Below, one piece after another: positions 16,011 to 24,748 of a DNA stretch of 64,000 nt. The notes beneath the pieces are model-generated. The model was not told the origin of the DNA and did no database searches. It saw only the letters and a program-made list of their open reading frames with translations. Source of the DNA: Enterococcus haemoperoxidus ATCC BAA-382 (GTDB lineage: Bacteria > Bacillota > Bacilli > Lactobacillales > Enterococcaceae). Location: contig NZ_KE136479.1 of assembly GCF_000407165.1 (NCBI RefSeq), positions 507,464 through 571,463 on the forward strand. The letters run 5' to 3'. Both the position numbers and the translations under genes were made by a program. Positions within the stretch are counted from its first letter, which is position 1. Each line of letters starts with the position of its first letter.

Positions 16011-17077
16011 TTGAATTAAAAAATATTAATGTCACCTTTTTTCAGAAAAAACAACAAATCGATGCAGTGAAAAATGTCTCCCTAACGATTGAAAAAGAAG
16101 ATGTATTCGGCATTGTTGGCTATTCAGGGGCAGGAAAAAGTACCTTAGTTCGAGTAATCAATTTGCTTCAAAGGCCAAGCTCAGGCGAAGTTATTATCAA
16201 CAATAAAAATATTCTTAGTTTTTCACCTAAAGAACTAAGAGCGCAGCGTAAAAATATCGGCATGATTTTCCAGCATTTTAATTTGATGAAGGAACGAACA
16301 ATTTTTGCCAATGTTGATTTTTCTCTAAAGTATTCTGGCCTTTCAAAAGAACAACGAAAAGAAAAAATTGAACGATTGCTTGAACTAGTAGGACTTTCAG
16401 AGAAAAAAGACGCTTATCCTAGCCAATTATCAGGCGGGCAAAAACAACGGGTTGCCATTGCTAGAGCATTAGCCAATGATCCGGAAATATTATTGTGTGA
16501 TGAAGCAACTAGCGCATTAGATCCTAAAACAACGATTCAAATTTTAGACTTATTAAAGAAGTTAAACAAAGAGTTAGGTTTGACGATTGTTCTGATCACG
16601 CATGAAATGCAAGTTGTGAAAGAAATTTGCAACAAAGTCGCTGTGATGGAAGATGGACAGGTGATCGAAGAAAATGATATTGTGTCGATTTTCAGTCAAC
16701 CTAAAGAAGCCTTGACGAAGGACTTTATCCGAACGGCAACACATATCGATCAAGCGCTAGAAACAATTATACAGCATCCAAGTTTGACAAATCTGAGTGG
16801 AAATGAAGTGTTGGTAGAATTTTCTTATGTAGGGGAGCAAACAAGCGAACCGCTGATTGCTCAACTTTATAGCAAATATCATGTGGTTACGAATATTTTA
16901 TATGGAAATGTAGAAATCTTGCAGCAAGTACCAATTGGCAATTTGATCGTCATTCTTTCGGGAGAAGAACACCAACGAGAAAAAGCATTGGACTTTTTAC
17001 AAAAACAAGGTGTAAAAATCAAAGTGTTGAAAAAGAAAGAACCAGAAGAAAACATCATACCTTTACATGTTATCTAA
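16007..17077 (+). CDS. metN: Methionine ABC transporter ATPase
   Basis: The ATG at 16007 overlaps the metQ stop and has AGGAGG upstream. The 356-residue protein has Walker [10 protein letters not shown], the signature LSGGQKQR and Walker [15 protein letters not shown]-terminal NIL/ACT-like domain of about 90 residues follows (from about 265), which in MetN binds methionine and gives feedback inhibition of transport. It energises MetI. The gene is the second of a five-gene operon. Confidence 0.95.
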   Translation: MIELKNINVTFFQKKQQIDAVKNVSLTIEKEDVFGIVGYSGAGKSTLVRVINLLQRPSSGEVIINNKNILSFSPKELRAQRKNIGMIFQHFNLMKERTIFANVDFSLKYSGLSKEQRKEKIERLLELVGLSEKKDAYPSQLSGGQKQRVAIARALANDPEILLCDEATSALDPKTTIQILDLLKKLNKELGLTIVLITHEMQVVKEICNKVAVMEDGQVIEENDIVSIFSQPKEALTKDFIRTATHIDQALETIIQHPSLTNLSGNEVLVEFSYVGEQTSEPLIAQLYSKYHVVTNILYGNVEILQQVPIGNLIVILSGEEHQREKALDFLQKQGVKIKVLKKKEPEENIIPLHVI

Positions 17078-17103
17078 ATTAAATATAAAAAGGAGCGAAT
17101 TAT

Positions 17104-17784
17104 ATGAAAGACGTTTTACAAAATTATTTTCCTAATGTCTTATTACTAAAACAAGAATTTATTGATAGCACGATCGAAACACTATACATGGTTTTTTGGA
17201 CAGCGATCATTGCTGGAATTTTAGGAACGCTACTTGGTGTTGTACTTGTTGCAACAGGGCCAGAAGGCATTTTAAAGAATAATGTTCTTTATAATATTTT
17301 AGAAAAAATTATCAACATCTGTAGATCCATTCCCTTTATCATCATGTTGGCATTGATCCAGCCGATCACTCGTTTTTTAACAGGAACAACGATTGGAACA
17401 ACGGCTGCTTTAGTCCCGTTGGTGATAGGGGTGATTCCATTTTTTGCACGTCAAATCGAAAACGCCTTATTAGAAGTTGATCCAGGTGTGATCGAAGCAG
17501 CGGAATCAATGGGAACAAGTCCTTTGGGAATTATTTTTAGAGTTTATTTAATTGAAGGCTTACCAAGTATTATCCGCGTTTCATCTGTTACAATCATCAA
17601 TTTAATTGGTTTAACCGCAATGGCTGGCGCAATTGGCGCTGGTGGGTTAGGCAACTTAGCAATTACCAGAGGTTACAACCGATTCCAAACGGATGTGACA
17701 GTTGTCGCAACATTGATTATCTTAGTTTTAGTATTTGCCAGTCAGTTTATAAGTAACACATTGATTAAGAAAACATCACATTAA
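17104..17784 (+). CDS. metI: Methionine ABC transporter permease
   Basis: The 226-residue protein has about five membrane helices. The permease coupling motif lies near IEAAESMGTSPLGIIFRV, the EAA loop that contacts MetN. The glycine-rich LTAMAGAIGAGGLGNLA segment is typical of MetI. AAGGAGCG precedes the ATG. It sits between metN and a second metQ and forms the channel of the importer. Confidence 0.95.
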   Translation: MKDVLQNYFPNVLLLKQEFIDSTIETLYMVFWTAIIAGILGTLLGVVLVATGPEGILKNNVLYNILEKIINICRSIPFIIMLALIQPITRFLTGTTIGTTAALVPLVIGVIPFFARQIENALLEVDPGVIEAAESMGTSPLGIIFRVYLIEGLPSIIRVSSVTIINLIGLTAMAGAIGAGGLGNLAITRGYNRFQTDVTVVATLIILVLVFASQFISNTLIKKTSH

Positions 17785-17807
17785 AAAAACGAAAAGAGGA
17801 AATTTAA

Positions 17808-18641
17808 ATGAAAAAAACAATTAAAATTATTGGATTAGTTTTAACAGTTGGGTTTGCATTAGCAGGATGTTCTGCGGGGAGTGCCAAAAGTGAAAAGAAT
17901 GAAGTCGTAAAATTAGGTGTTGTTGGTGCGAATAATGAAGTATTAGAATCAGTAAAGGAACGTTTGAAAGAGGATGGAATCGACCTTCAGCTTGTTGAAT
18001 TTTCTGATTATACGCAACCAAATGCTGCATTAGCAGAGAAAGAAATTGATTTGAACTCATTCCAGCATCAGATTTTCTTAGATAACTATAATGCAGAACA
18101 CAAAACAGAGCTTGTGTCGATTGGGAATACGGTTAGTGCGCCATTAGGTATTTATTCTTCTAAAATTAAAGATGTCAAAGAGTTAAAAAAGGGTGCTGAA
18201 ATCGCAATTCCAAATGATGCGACAAATGGCGGTCGAGCGTTATTGTTATTACAAAGTGCTGGGCTAATTAAAGTGGATCCTGCGAAGAAGCAAACACCAA
18301 CCGTAAGTGATGTTACAGAAAATAAATTAGATTTAAAAATAACAGAATTAGATGCATCACAAACGGCTAGAGCACTTCAAGATATCGATGCATCGGTGAT
18401 CAATAGTGGAATGGCTGTAGATGCTGGTTTTGTCCCAACAAAAGATGCGATTTTCTTAGAACCTGTGGATGAAACATCAAAACCTTATGTCAATATCATT
18501 GTTGCACGTAAAGCAGATAAAGAAAATAAAACATACAATAAAGTAGTCGACACCTATCAACAAGAAGAAACAAAAAAAGTCATCGAAGAAACATCAAAAG
18601 GGTCAAGTATTCCAGCATGGGAAACATTCGGCAGAAAATAA
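17808..18641 (+). CDS. metQ: Methionine ABC transporter substrate-binding lipoprotein 2
   Basis: This second MetQ/NlpA-family lipoprotein has 277 residues, with lipobox ALAGC at about 17-21. Family stretches include VKLGVVGANNEVLESV, EIDLNSFQHQIFLDNYN and IAIPNDATNGGRALLLLQ. It differs greatly from the first MetQ of the operon, so the two may bind different ligands, for example L- and D-methionine or methionine and a peptide or derivative. Both would deliver to the same MetNI. GAGG precedes the ATG. Confidence 0.92.
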   Translation: MKKTIKIIGLVLTVGFALAGCSAGSAKSEKNEVVKLGVVGANNEVLESVKERLKEDGIDLQLVEFSDYTQPNAALAEKEIDLNSFQHQIFLDNYNAEHKTELVSIGNTVSAPLGIYSSKIKDVKELKKGAEIAIPNDATNGGRALLLLQSAGLIKVDPAKKQTPTVSDVTENKLDLKITELDASQTARALQDIDASVINSGMAVDAGFVPTKDAIFLEPVDETSKPYVNIIVARKADKENKTYNKVVDTYQQEETKKVIEETSKGSSIPAWETFGRK

Positions 18642-18656
18642 GAGGAGGACGATAAA

Positions 18657-19853
18657 ATGACTATAGTAACGAAACAATCGATCAAAGAAGAAATTCAGCA
18701 AAATGCAGATGAAGTGATCGCTTTAAGACGTCATTTCCATCAATATCCGGAAGCTAGTTTAAAGGAATTTGAAACAATCAAACGAATCAAAGAAGAACTG
18801 AACAAGCTGTCTATTCCATTCGAAGAAGTAGGAGAAACTGGAGTACTTGGAACAATCGTCGGAGGAAAAGCTGGTAAAACAATCATTTTAAGAGCTGATA
18901 TTGATGCTTTAGAATTAGAAGATGCAACAGGGAAAAAATACCAATCTAAAAATCCTGGGTTAAATCATGCATGTGGTCATGATGGTCACGCTGCAGCATT
19001 GTTAGGCGCCGCAAAAGTTTTGAAAAATCATAAAGACGAGTTTGCTGGAACAATTAAATTAGCCTTTCAACCAGCAGAAGAAATTGGTGCTGGCGCTTGT
19101 CAATTTGTCGATGGTGGTTTTGTAGATAATATCGATCAAGTTTTTGGTATCCATTTAGATTCAAGTGTTCCTGTGGGGAAATTAGTCGCGACTAAAGGAG
19201 CCACAAATGCTTCTTGTGATATATTTAAAATTGAAGTTGAAGGCTTAAGCAGTCATGTGGCGCAACCAAATGTTGGACGGGATGCTGTATTAGCAGCGGC
19301 AAGTATTGTCGTAGAACTACAGAAAATAGCTGCAAGAGAAGTTAGTCCGTTAGATCCTATTGTCGTTGGAATCGGCGTACTTGATGCTGGAACTAGATAT
19401 AATATTGTGGCCAACCATGCTAAAATAGAAGGAACAGTCCGAGCATTTAGTCATGAGACACGTGCATTTGTTTTAAAACGTGTGGAAGAGATTGCAAATC
19501 AAATTGCGGAAGCCCATCGAACAAAAATTTCGTCTTTTACTATTCATGATGCAGCAGGACCTTTGATCAACGATGATGCTGCAACTGAATTAGCACAAAA
19601 AGTAGCAGCAGGAATAGTTGGAAATGAGAATGTCGTTACAGATCATACTAAGAGTTTAGGTGCAGATGATTTTGCTGATTTTTTACTCAAAGCACCTGGC
19701 GTTTATGGTCGAGTAGGAACACGAAATTTAGACAATCCGGATACACAATATGGCCATCATCATGAAAAATTTGATATCGATGAAGCTGGATTGGCGTTAG
19801 CAACAGAATTTCATGTGCGTTATGCACTGACGTATTTAAATTCAATCGGATAG
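18657..19853 (+). CDS. M20-family amidohydrolase (N-acyl amino acid hydrolase)
   Basis: The 398-residue M20D peptidase-family enzyme has the metal-binding HACGHDGH motif and PAEEIGAGA, plus a dimerisation lid domain (GLSSHVAQPNVGRDAV) and a later DHTKSLGADDFADFL. Relatives remove acyl groups from amino acids (aminoacylase, hippurate hydrolase, N-acetyl-diaminopimelate deacetylase). It starts 15 bp after metQ2 with AGAGGAGG and ends the methionine T-box operon. Its place suggests a substrate that releases methionine or another sulphur amino acid, such as an N-acyl-methionine; this is inference. Confidence 0.88.
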   Translation: MTIVTKQSIKEEIQQNADEVIALRRHFHQYPEASLKEFETIKRIKEELNKLSIPFEEVGETGVLGTIVGGKAGKTIILRADIDALELEDATGKKYQSKNPGLNHACGHDGHAAALLGAAKVLKNHKDEFAGTIKLAFQPAEEIGAGACQFVDGGFVDNIDQVFGIHLDSSVPVGKLVATKGATNASCDIFKIEVEGLSSHVAQPNVGRDAVLAAASIVVELQKIAAREVSPLDPIVVGIGVLDAGTRYNIVANHAKIEGTVRAFSHETRAFVLKRVEEIANQIAEAHRTKISSFTIHDAAGPLINDDAATELAQKVAAGIVGNENVVTDHTKSLGADDFADFLLKAPGVYGRVGTRNLDNPDTQYGHHHEKFDIDEAGLALATEFHVRYALTYLNSIG

Positions 19854-19866
19854 TAACATGTAAAAG

Positions 19867-19909
19867 CATAATTATTGAAGTATTATAGACTTTAATAATT
19901 ATGTTTTTT
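19867..19909 (+). terminator. Intrinsic terminator of the met operon
   Basis: CATAATTATT pairs with AATAATTATG, with an inner AAGT/ACTT stem, followed by T6. Confidence 0.85.
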
Positions 19910-19997
19910 ATTGCACTTGGAAAAAAGAAACGTCTAAAGATAAAAATAAAACGATTCAGCACATTGTACAAAGAGGATAGAAGATATAGCAACATTC

Positions 19998-20025
19998 TTG
20001 CTTTTCAAAACAATTATGTTAAACT
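19998..20025 (+). promoter_or_regulatory. Promoter of the ABC-F leader transcript
   Basis: TTGCTT (19998-20003) and TAAACT (20020-20025) are 16 bp apart. The start would be near 20032, just ahead of the leader ORF ribosome site. Confidence 0.6.
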
Positions 20026-20052
20026 ATTTTTTGTAAAGAAAGGTGATTAAGA

Positions 20053-20133
20053 ATGTTTTTTCTTTCAGATAAATTTGTGAAAAGAAGTAGCTCCCGACAA
20101 ATGAATGTGATGAAGCATTGTTGTGGAGCCTAA
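20053..20133 (+). CDS. 26-codon leader peptide upstream of the ABC-F gene
   Basis: A short ORF starts at ATG 20053, six bases after AGGTGA, and stops at TAA 20131. The peptide starts MFFLSDKFVKRSSS and ends MKHCCGA. Its last third overlaps the 5' arm of a stem (20109-20119). Leaders of this sort before antibiotic-resistance ABC-F genes sense stalled ribosomes and relieve transcription termination. The ribosome site, the position and the overlap with alternative structures support it. No matching described leader comes to mind. Confidence 0.7.
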   Translation: MFFLSDKFVKRSSSRQMNVMKHCCGA

Positions 20134-20325
20134 TAAAATGAATGCTTCATCGTCTAAATAAATACTGAATTTTTGAGACTAAGTTGTAGTCTTATTTAGT
20201 GTTGCTTTTGACGATGATCTTGATTTTTATAGTGCTAATCAAAGGACAACGTGTTTCGTGCGTTGTCCTTTGTTGATACTGACAAGGGATAGATAGGTGG
20301 GGCCTATTCGATCGCTTGTTTTTTT
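20109..20325 (+). promoter_or_regulatory. Candidate transcription attenuator of the ABC-F gene
   Basis: Several pairings exist. Stem A pairs 20109-20119 with 20141-20151 (GATGAAGCATT). Stem B pairs 20148-20154 with 20210-20216 (CATCGTC) and excludes the end of A; inside it CTAAATAA pairs with TTATTTAG. Stem C pairs 20240-20251 with 20261-20272 (CAAAGGACAACG). An alternative pairs CCTTTGT (20267-20273) with ACAAGGG (20282-20288), excluding both C and the base of a terminator-like hairpin (about 20283-20318, with CAAG/CTTG and ATAGG/CCTAT) that ends in T7 (20319-20325). This is the layout of a leader-peptide attenuator. Confidence 0.65.
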
Positions 20326-20484
20326 GATTTGATAAATAAACGACCTTTCAGCTAAACGTACGAAATTGATGTTTAAGCAGCTTTAACTATTGAATAGATA
20401 AAACAGATATTTACTATGATTTACAACGAATGAACAGCAAAGAGATCAAAAAAATCTTTGTGAAAACGGAAAAGAGGAAAAATT

Positions 20485-22023
20485 ATGAATCTATTAACAA
20501 TCGAACACTTAACACAACGATTTGGTGAAAAAATTCTTTATGAAGACGCATCGCTTCGCGTCAATAGAGGAGACCATATGGGGTTAACAGGTCAAAATGG
20601 TGTAGGAAAATCAACCTTAGTCAAGATTTTAACAGGTGAAATTTTGGCAGACGATGGAACGATCGTATGGCAAAATAATACAAAAATTGGTTACTTGGAT
20701 CAATATGTTGAAGTCATTGGGAACAGTACAATCAATGAATTTCTACATCAAGCATACAAACCGTTATACGAAATCGAAAGCAAAATCAATGAACTATACA
20801 CTGAATATGGTGAAACTGGTGCAGAGAAATTATTAGAACGAGCTGGGAATTTACAAACTCAGCTAGATGAAAGTGATTTTTATCAAATCGATACAATCAT
20901 CAATGATCTTGCCAATGGTCTGGGAATTGAAGCAATTGGATTAGACCGTCCAATGAATGAATTAAGTGGTGGGCAACGATCTAAAGTTATTTTAGCGAAG
21001 CTACTCTTAGAAGAACCAGATGTTTTACTATTAGATGAACCGACAAATTATTTAGATGATACTCATATTCAGTGGCTAATCAATTATTTAAATGGTTTTG
21101 ATGGAACCTTTATTTTGGTTTCTCATGATTTTCATTTTTTAAATGCTGTGACAAATTGCATCTGTGACATTGAATTTGGCAAATTAACGAAATATACAGG
21201 AAATGTGGAAAAATCATTTGCTCAAAAAGAACAAAACAAAGAAAGCTATTTAAAACAATACCATGCCCAACAAGCAAAAATAGAAAAGGCGGAGGCTTAT
21301 ATTCGAAAATACAAAGCAGGGAATCGTGCAACCATGGCGAAAAGTCGTCAAAAGCAATTAGACCGAGTGGAGCGTATGGCACCACCAGGTAGTTTAGTAA
21401 AACCACAAATTCAGTTTCCCTATCAACCGATCGTGGCAAGTTTAGCATTGATCACAGATGAATTAGTGATTGGGTATGCTGAACCTTTATTAGCACCGAT
21501 CAATCTATCTGTTCACAGTGGAGAAAAAGTGGCAATCAAGGGTTTTAATGGGATTGGTAAATCAACCTTGATCAAAACATTAACGGGTAAAATCAACCCA
21601 ATCAGTGGTGAATACCAATATCCATCAAATACAAGGGTTGCTTACTTCTCACAAGATTTGACGTGGGAAAATGATTATTTGACCCCTTTAGCTTATTTAA
21701 GTGATCGATTTCCTAAAAAAACAGTGAAAGAAATTCGCACATACTTAGCAAAATGTGGACTACCAGATAAGTTAGTAAATCAGCAATTGCGTTTATTAAG
21801 TGGCGGAGAGCAGACGAAAGTAAAACTAAGTGAATTGACGATGGATACAAGTAACATTATTTTCTTAGATGAACCAACGAATCATATCGATGCAGCAGCA
21901 AAAGAGAGCTTACGTCAAGCAATTCAACAATTTCAGGGAACGGTCATTATTGTTTCGCATGAAGAAGAATTTTATACAGATATTACAGATCGTGTAATCA
22001 ATATCGAAGAATTGATACAATGA
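20485..22023 (+). CDS. ABC-F family ATPase, YfmM-like
   Basis: The 512-residue protein has two ATPase domains and no membrane segment: Walker A GQNGVGKST (about 37-45), signature LSGGQRSK and Walker B VLLLDEPTNYLD, then Walker A GFNGIGKST, signature LSGGEQTK and Walker B IIFLDEPTNHID. A charged linker lies between (near GNRATMAKSRQKQ). Such proteins bind the ribosomal E site and act as translation factors or eject antibiotics. By memory it is closest to Bacillus YfmM rather than to Lsa, OptrA or PoxtA. A 450-nt leader with its own short ORF and terminator-like structure suggests it is induced by ribosome stalling. Resistance has not been shown by sequence alone. Confidence 0.88.
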   Translation: MNLLTIEHLTQRFGEKILYEDASLRVNRGDHMGLTGQNGVGKSTLVKILTGEILADDGTIVWQNNTKIGYLDQYVEVIGNSTINEFLHQAYKPLYEIESKINELYTEYGETGAEKLLERAGNLQTQLDESDFYQIDTIINDLANGLGIEAIGLDRPMNELSGGQRSKVILAKLLLEEPDVLLLDEPTNYLDDTHIQWLINYLNGFDGTFILVSHDFHFLNAVTNCICDIEFGKLTKYTGNVEKSFAQKEQNKESYLKQYHAQQAKIEKAEAYIRKYKAGNRATMAKSRQKQLDRVERMAPPGSLVKPQIQFPYQPIVASLALITDELVIGYAEPLLAPINLSVHSGEKVAIKGFNGIGKSTLIKTLTGKINPISGEYQYPSNTRVAYFSQDLTWENDYLTPLAYLSDRFPKKTVKEIRTYLAKCGLPDKLVNQQLRLLSGGEQTKVKLSELTMDTSNIIFLDEPTNHIDAAAKESLRQAIQQFQGTVIIVSHEEEFYTDITDRVINIEELIQ

Positions 22024-22069
22024 AAAAAACTGCTTCTGACCTTTTAAACAAGGTCAGAAGCAGTTTTTT
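22024..22069. terminator. Bidirectional terminator, ABC-F / efaA
   Basis: AAAAACTGCTTCTGACCTT pairs perfectly with AAGGTCAGAAGCAGTTTTT around TTAAAC. Confidence 0.92.
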
Positions 22070-22997
22070 ATTTCATCAATCCATCATGAATTTTATCTAA
22101 ATTCCATTTCATCATAGCGTAATAACTATCGCCATCTTCGCCTTTTTTAGCAATGGAATCAGTGAAAATCGTACTGTAAATTGGTAAATCTGTTTCTTTT
22201 GACACACGTTCCATGCTACGTTTGTCTACACTTGTTTCAACAAACAAAGCAGGGACTTTTGTTTTGTGGATTTGATCGATGATTTGTTTCATTTGATCAG
22301 GTGTTCCTTGGCTTTCTGTATTGATTTCCCAAATATAGGCAGCTGTTAATCCGTATGCTTTAGAGAAATATTTAAAGGCACCTTCACTTGTAACCAGTAG
22401 TTTTTTATTTTCTGGAATATCTGCGAACTTTTCTTTTGCTTCTTTGTCTAAAGCAGCTAGTTTTTCAATGTATTCTTTCGCATTTTTTTCATAGGTTTCT
22501 TTATTTTTAGGGTCTTTTTCACTTAATGTGTCCCTGATTGATTCCACATAAGAAATACCGTTTTGGATATCTAACCAAGCATGTGGATCTTGCTCATTTT
22601 CTTGCCCAGCACTGGTTAAATACATTGGTTCGACTTGTTTACTTACGGAGAAAAAGTCTTGATCTTCTTTTTTCTTAGCTGTTTCCATCAGCTTGTTGAA
22701 CCAACCATTTCCGCCTGTTTCTAAGTTAAGTCCGTTGAAGAATAAAACGTCTGCTTCAGAGGCTTTGGCAACATCTTCTGGCAATGGTTCATATTCATGC
22801 GGGTCTGTTCCAACAGGCACGATACTGTGTAGATTGACTAAATCTTTTCCAACATTATCGACCATATCGGCAAGAATCGAGTTCGTTGCAACAACATTGA
22901 TTTTTTCTTTGTCTGAGGTATCTGCAGACTTAGACTGACAAGCAGCTAGTAAAAATAAACTAGCGAGTGCTGTGATAAAAAGTATTTTTTTTCTCAT
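22068..22997 (-). CDS. efaA: Manganese ABC transporter substrate-binding lipoprotein
   Basis: The 309-residue cluster A-I (TroA/PsaA-type) metal-binding protein has a lipoprotein signal with LLAAC (Cys20). Metal-ligand stretches are visible: [16 protein letters not shown] and, later, the Glu region of LLVTSEGAF and the Asp of FTDSIA. Enterococcal EfaA delivers Mn2+ and is known as an endocarditis antigen. The gene is last in an efaC-efaB-efaA operon and overlaps efaB by 4 bp. Two DtxR-family boxes at the operon head support manganese control. Confidence 0.93.
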   Translation of the reverse strand: MRKKILFITALASLFLLAACQSKSADTSDKEKINVVATNSILADMVDNVGKDLVNLHSIVPVGTDPHEYEPLPEDVAKASEADVLFFNGLNLETGGNGWFNKLMETAKKKEDQDFFSVSKQVEPMYLTSAGQENEQDPHAWLDIQNGISYVESIRDTLSEKDPKNKETYEKNAKEYIEKLAALDKEAKEKFADIPENKKLLVTSEGAFKYFSKAYGLTAAYIWEINTESQGTPDQMKQIIDQIHKTKVPALFVETSVDKRSMERVSKETDLPIYSTIFTDSIAKKGEDGDSYYAMMKWNLDKIHDGLMK

Positions 22998-23851
22998 AAA
23001 GTTGGTTCCTCCGTTTTTAGTTTATTGACAAAAAATAGTCCTTTTTTAGGTGAAAATAGAAACGCGATAACGAAAAATGCTGCAGCGGTTAAAACGATTG
23101 TCGCACCTGATGCTAAGTTATACGAATAACTAAAGAATAAGCCGATGATTGAACTTAGAATTCCAAAAAGTGAAGCTAAGGTAATCATTGTAGGCAGGTG
23201 GTTGGTCAGCAAGTAGGCAGTAGCAGCAGGTGTGATCAACATGGCGATCACTAAAATTGTTCCAACTGTTTGTAAAGAAGAAACAGCAACTAATGTTAAT
23301 AAAAACATCAGAGCGTAATGGAAAAATTGAACATTTAATCCGTATGCTTGTGCCATTGTTGGATCAAAAGAAGTAATTTGCAATTCTTTATAGAATAATC
23401 CAACAAAAATCAACACGATGATCCCAACAATTGCGGTAATCAAAATATCAGAATCTCGAACCGCTAAAACATTTCCAAAGAGAATGTGATAAAGATCAGT
23501 CGAGCTTTTTGCGAAAGAGATCATAATGATTCCTAAAGCAAAAAATGAACTGAAAACGACACCGATCGCTGTATCATTTTTCAATTGACTTTTTTGCGTA
23601 ATAAACCCAATCAATAAAGCAGCTAAAATACCAAAGATCGAAGCGCCAAAGATATAATTGACACCAAACATATAAGAAGCCGCTACCCCAGGAAGTACAG
23701 CATGTGAAATTGCATCCCCCATCAAGGACATTCCTCGTAAAACAATAAATGAGCCAATGATTCCTGAAACCAATCCAACAATGATCGAAGTGATCAAAGC
23801 GTTTTGTAGAAATTGGTAACGAACCAACCCATCAATAAAATTTGCTATCAT
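22994..23851 (-). CDS. efaB: Manganese ABC transporter permease
   Basis: The 285-residue protein has eight or nine hydrophobic helices, as in the ZnuB/MntB family (ABC-3). The family stretch [18 protein letters not shown] is present. It overlaps the ATPase gene upstream and the binding-protein gene downstream by 4 bp each (ATGA), which indicates translational coupling. It forms the membrane channel for Mn2+ together with EfaC and EfaA. Confidence 0.94.
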   Translation of the reverse strand: MIANFIDGLVRYQFLQNALITSIIVGLVSGIIGSFIVLRGMSLMGDAISHAVLPGVAASYMFGVNYIFGASIFGILAALLIGFITQKSQLKNDTAIGVVFSSFFALGIIMISFAKSSTDLYHILFGNVLAVRDSDILITAIVGIIVLIFVGLFYKELQITSFDPTMAQAYGLNVQFFHYALMFLLTLVAVSSLQTVGTILVIAMLITPAATAYLLTNHLPTMITLASLFGILSSIIGLFFSYSYNLASGATIVLTAAAFFVIAFLFSPKKGLFFVNKLKTEEPTL

Positions 23852-24603
23852 GCGTCAGCCACTCCTTTGATAATAATATCGCCCATTGTGTCACCGTATG
23901 CTAATTGAATGTTTTTATTGGTAAAAGTTGTTACAACAGGGCCATTTGCGATTAGTTTTTTCTTCAAAATGATTACATCGTCAAAATAATGAGCCACTTT
24001 ATGAAGGTCATGATGTACGATCAAAATGGTTTTTCCAGCTTCTTTTAATTGTTTTAAAATATCCATGATGACTTTTTCACTCGTCATATCTATGCCTACA
24101 AATGGTTCATCTAAAATAATGATATCTGCTTTTTGTGCAAGTACTCGAGCGATGAATACTCGCTGTAATTGTCCACCTGATAATTCACCAATCTGACGCT
24201 TAGCAAATTCTTCTAATTGAACTGTTTTTAGTGACGCTAAAGCCTCTTCTTTTTCTTTTTTCCCAGGACGCTTCATGATTCCAAGTTTTGGATAAGTTCC
24301 TAAAAGAACGACCTCTAATACATTGATAGGGAAAGACAAATCTAATGCACTACGTTGTTCGACGTAAGCGATTCTTTTCTTTTGAGTATTAAGAGGTTGG
24401 TCTCCTATAAATACCGTTCTAGAATCTGCCTTAAGCAATCCTAGCATGCCTTTTAGAAAAGTAGATTTTCCTGCACCATTTGGACCGATGATTCCAGTGA
24501 TTTTCCCAGCAGGAACTTGTAAAGAAATATCGACTAAGGCTTTTTGACCTTGATAACTAACTGTTAAATGTTCGATTGTAAGATTATTATTATTTATAGA
24601 CAT
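23848..24603 (-). CDS. efaC: Manganese ABC transporter ATPase
   Basis: The 251-residue ATPase has Walker A GPNGAGKST, Q-loop YVEQR, signature LSGGQLQR and Walker B IIILDEP, followed by LIVHHDLH as the switch His region. This is the ZnuC/MntA-type class. It begins the operon, with AAGGAGG just upstream, and a promoter flanked by two metal-regulator boxes. It energises EfaB. Confidence 0.94.
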   Translation of the reverse strand: MSINNNNLTIEHLTVSYQGQKALVDISLQVPAGKITGIIGPNGAGKSTFLKGMLGLLKADSRTVFIGDQPLNTQKKRIAYVEQRSALDLSFPINVLEVVLLGTYPKLGIMKRPGKKEKEEALASLKTVQLEEFAKRQIGELSGGQLQRVFIARVLAQKADIIILDEPFVGIDMTSEKVIMDILKQLKEAGKTILIVHHDLHKVAHYFDDVIILKKKLIANGPVVTTFTNKNIQLAYGDTMGDIIIKGVADA

Positions 24604-24615
24604 AAAAAAACCTCC

Positions 24616-24691
24616 TTTTTAGGTTTGCCTTAAAATAAGTATATGATAAACTTAAATTAAAATCAATCCATTTTTTAGGTTTGCCTAAAAA
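24616..24691 (-). promoter_or_regulatory. efaCBA promoter with two DtxR-family operators
   Basis: On the minus strand TTGATT (24666-24661) and TATACT (24643-24638) are 17 bp apart. One inverted repeat, TTTAGG-TTTG-CCTAAA (24671-24691), lies just upstream of the -35. A second, with one altered half (AGGTTTGCCTTAAAA, 24616-24635), lies just downstream of the -10 and reaches the ribosome site. This is the pattern for EfaR/MntR-type repression by manganese. Confidence 0.85.
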
Positions 24692-24700
24692 CGATACGAA

Positions 24701-24738
24701 AAAAGCTAGGAAACAAGTATTGTCTCCCAGCTTTTGTC
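24701..24738 (-). terminator. Intrinsic terminator of the serine hydrolase gene
   Basis: On the minus strand AAAAGCTGGGAGACAA pairs with TTGTTTCCTAGCTTTT (two mismatches), followed by T's. Confidence 0.8.
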
Positions 24739-24748
24739 AGATCATTGA

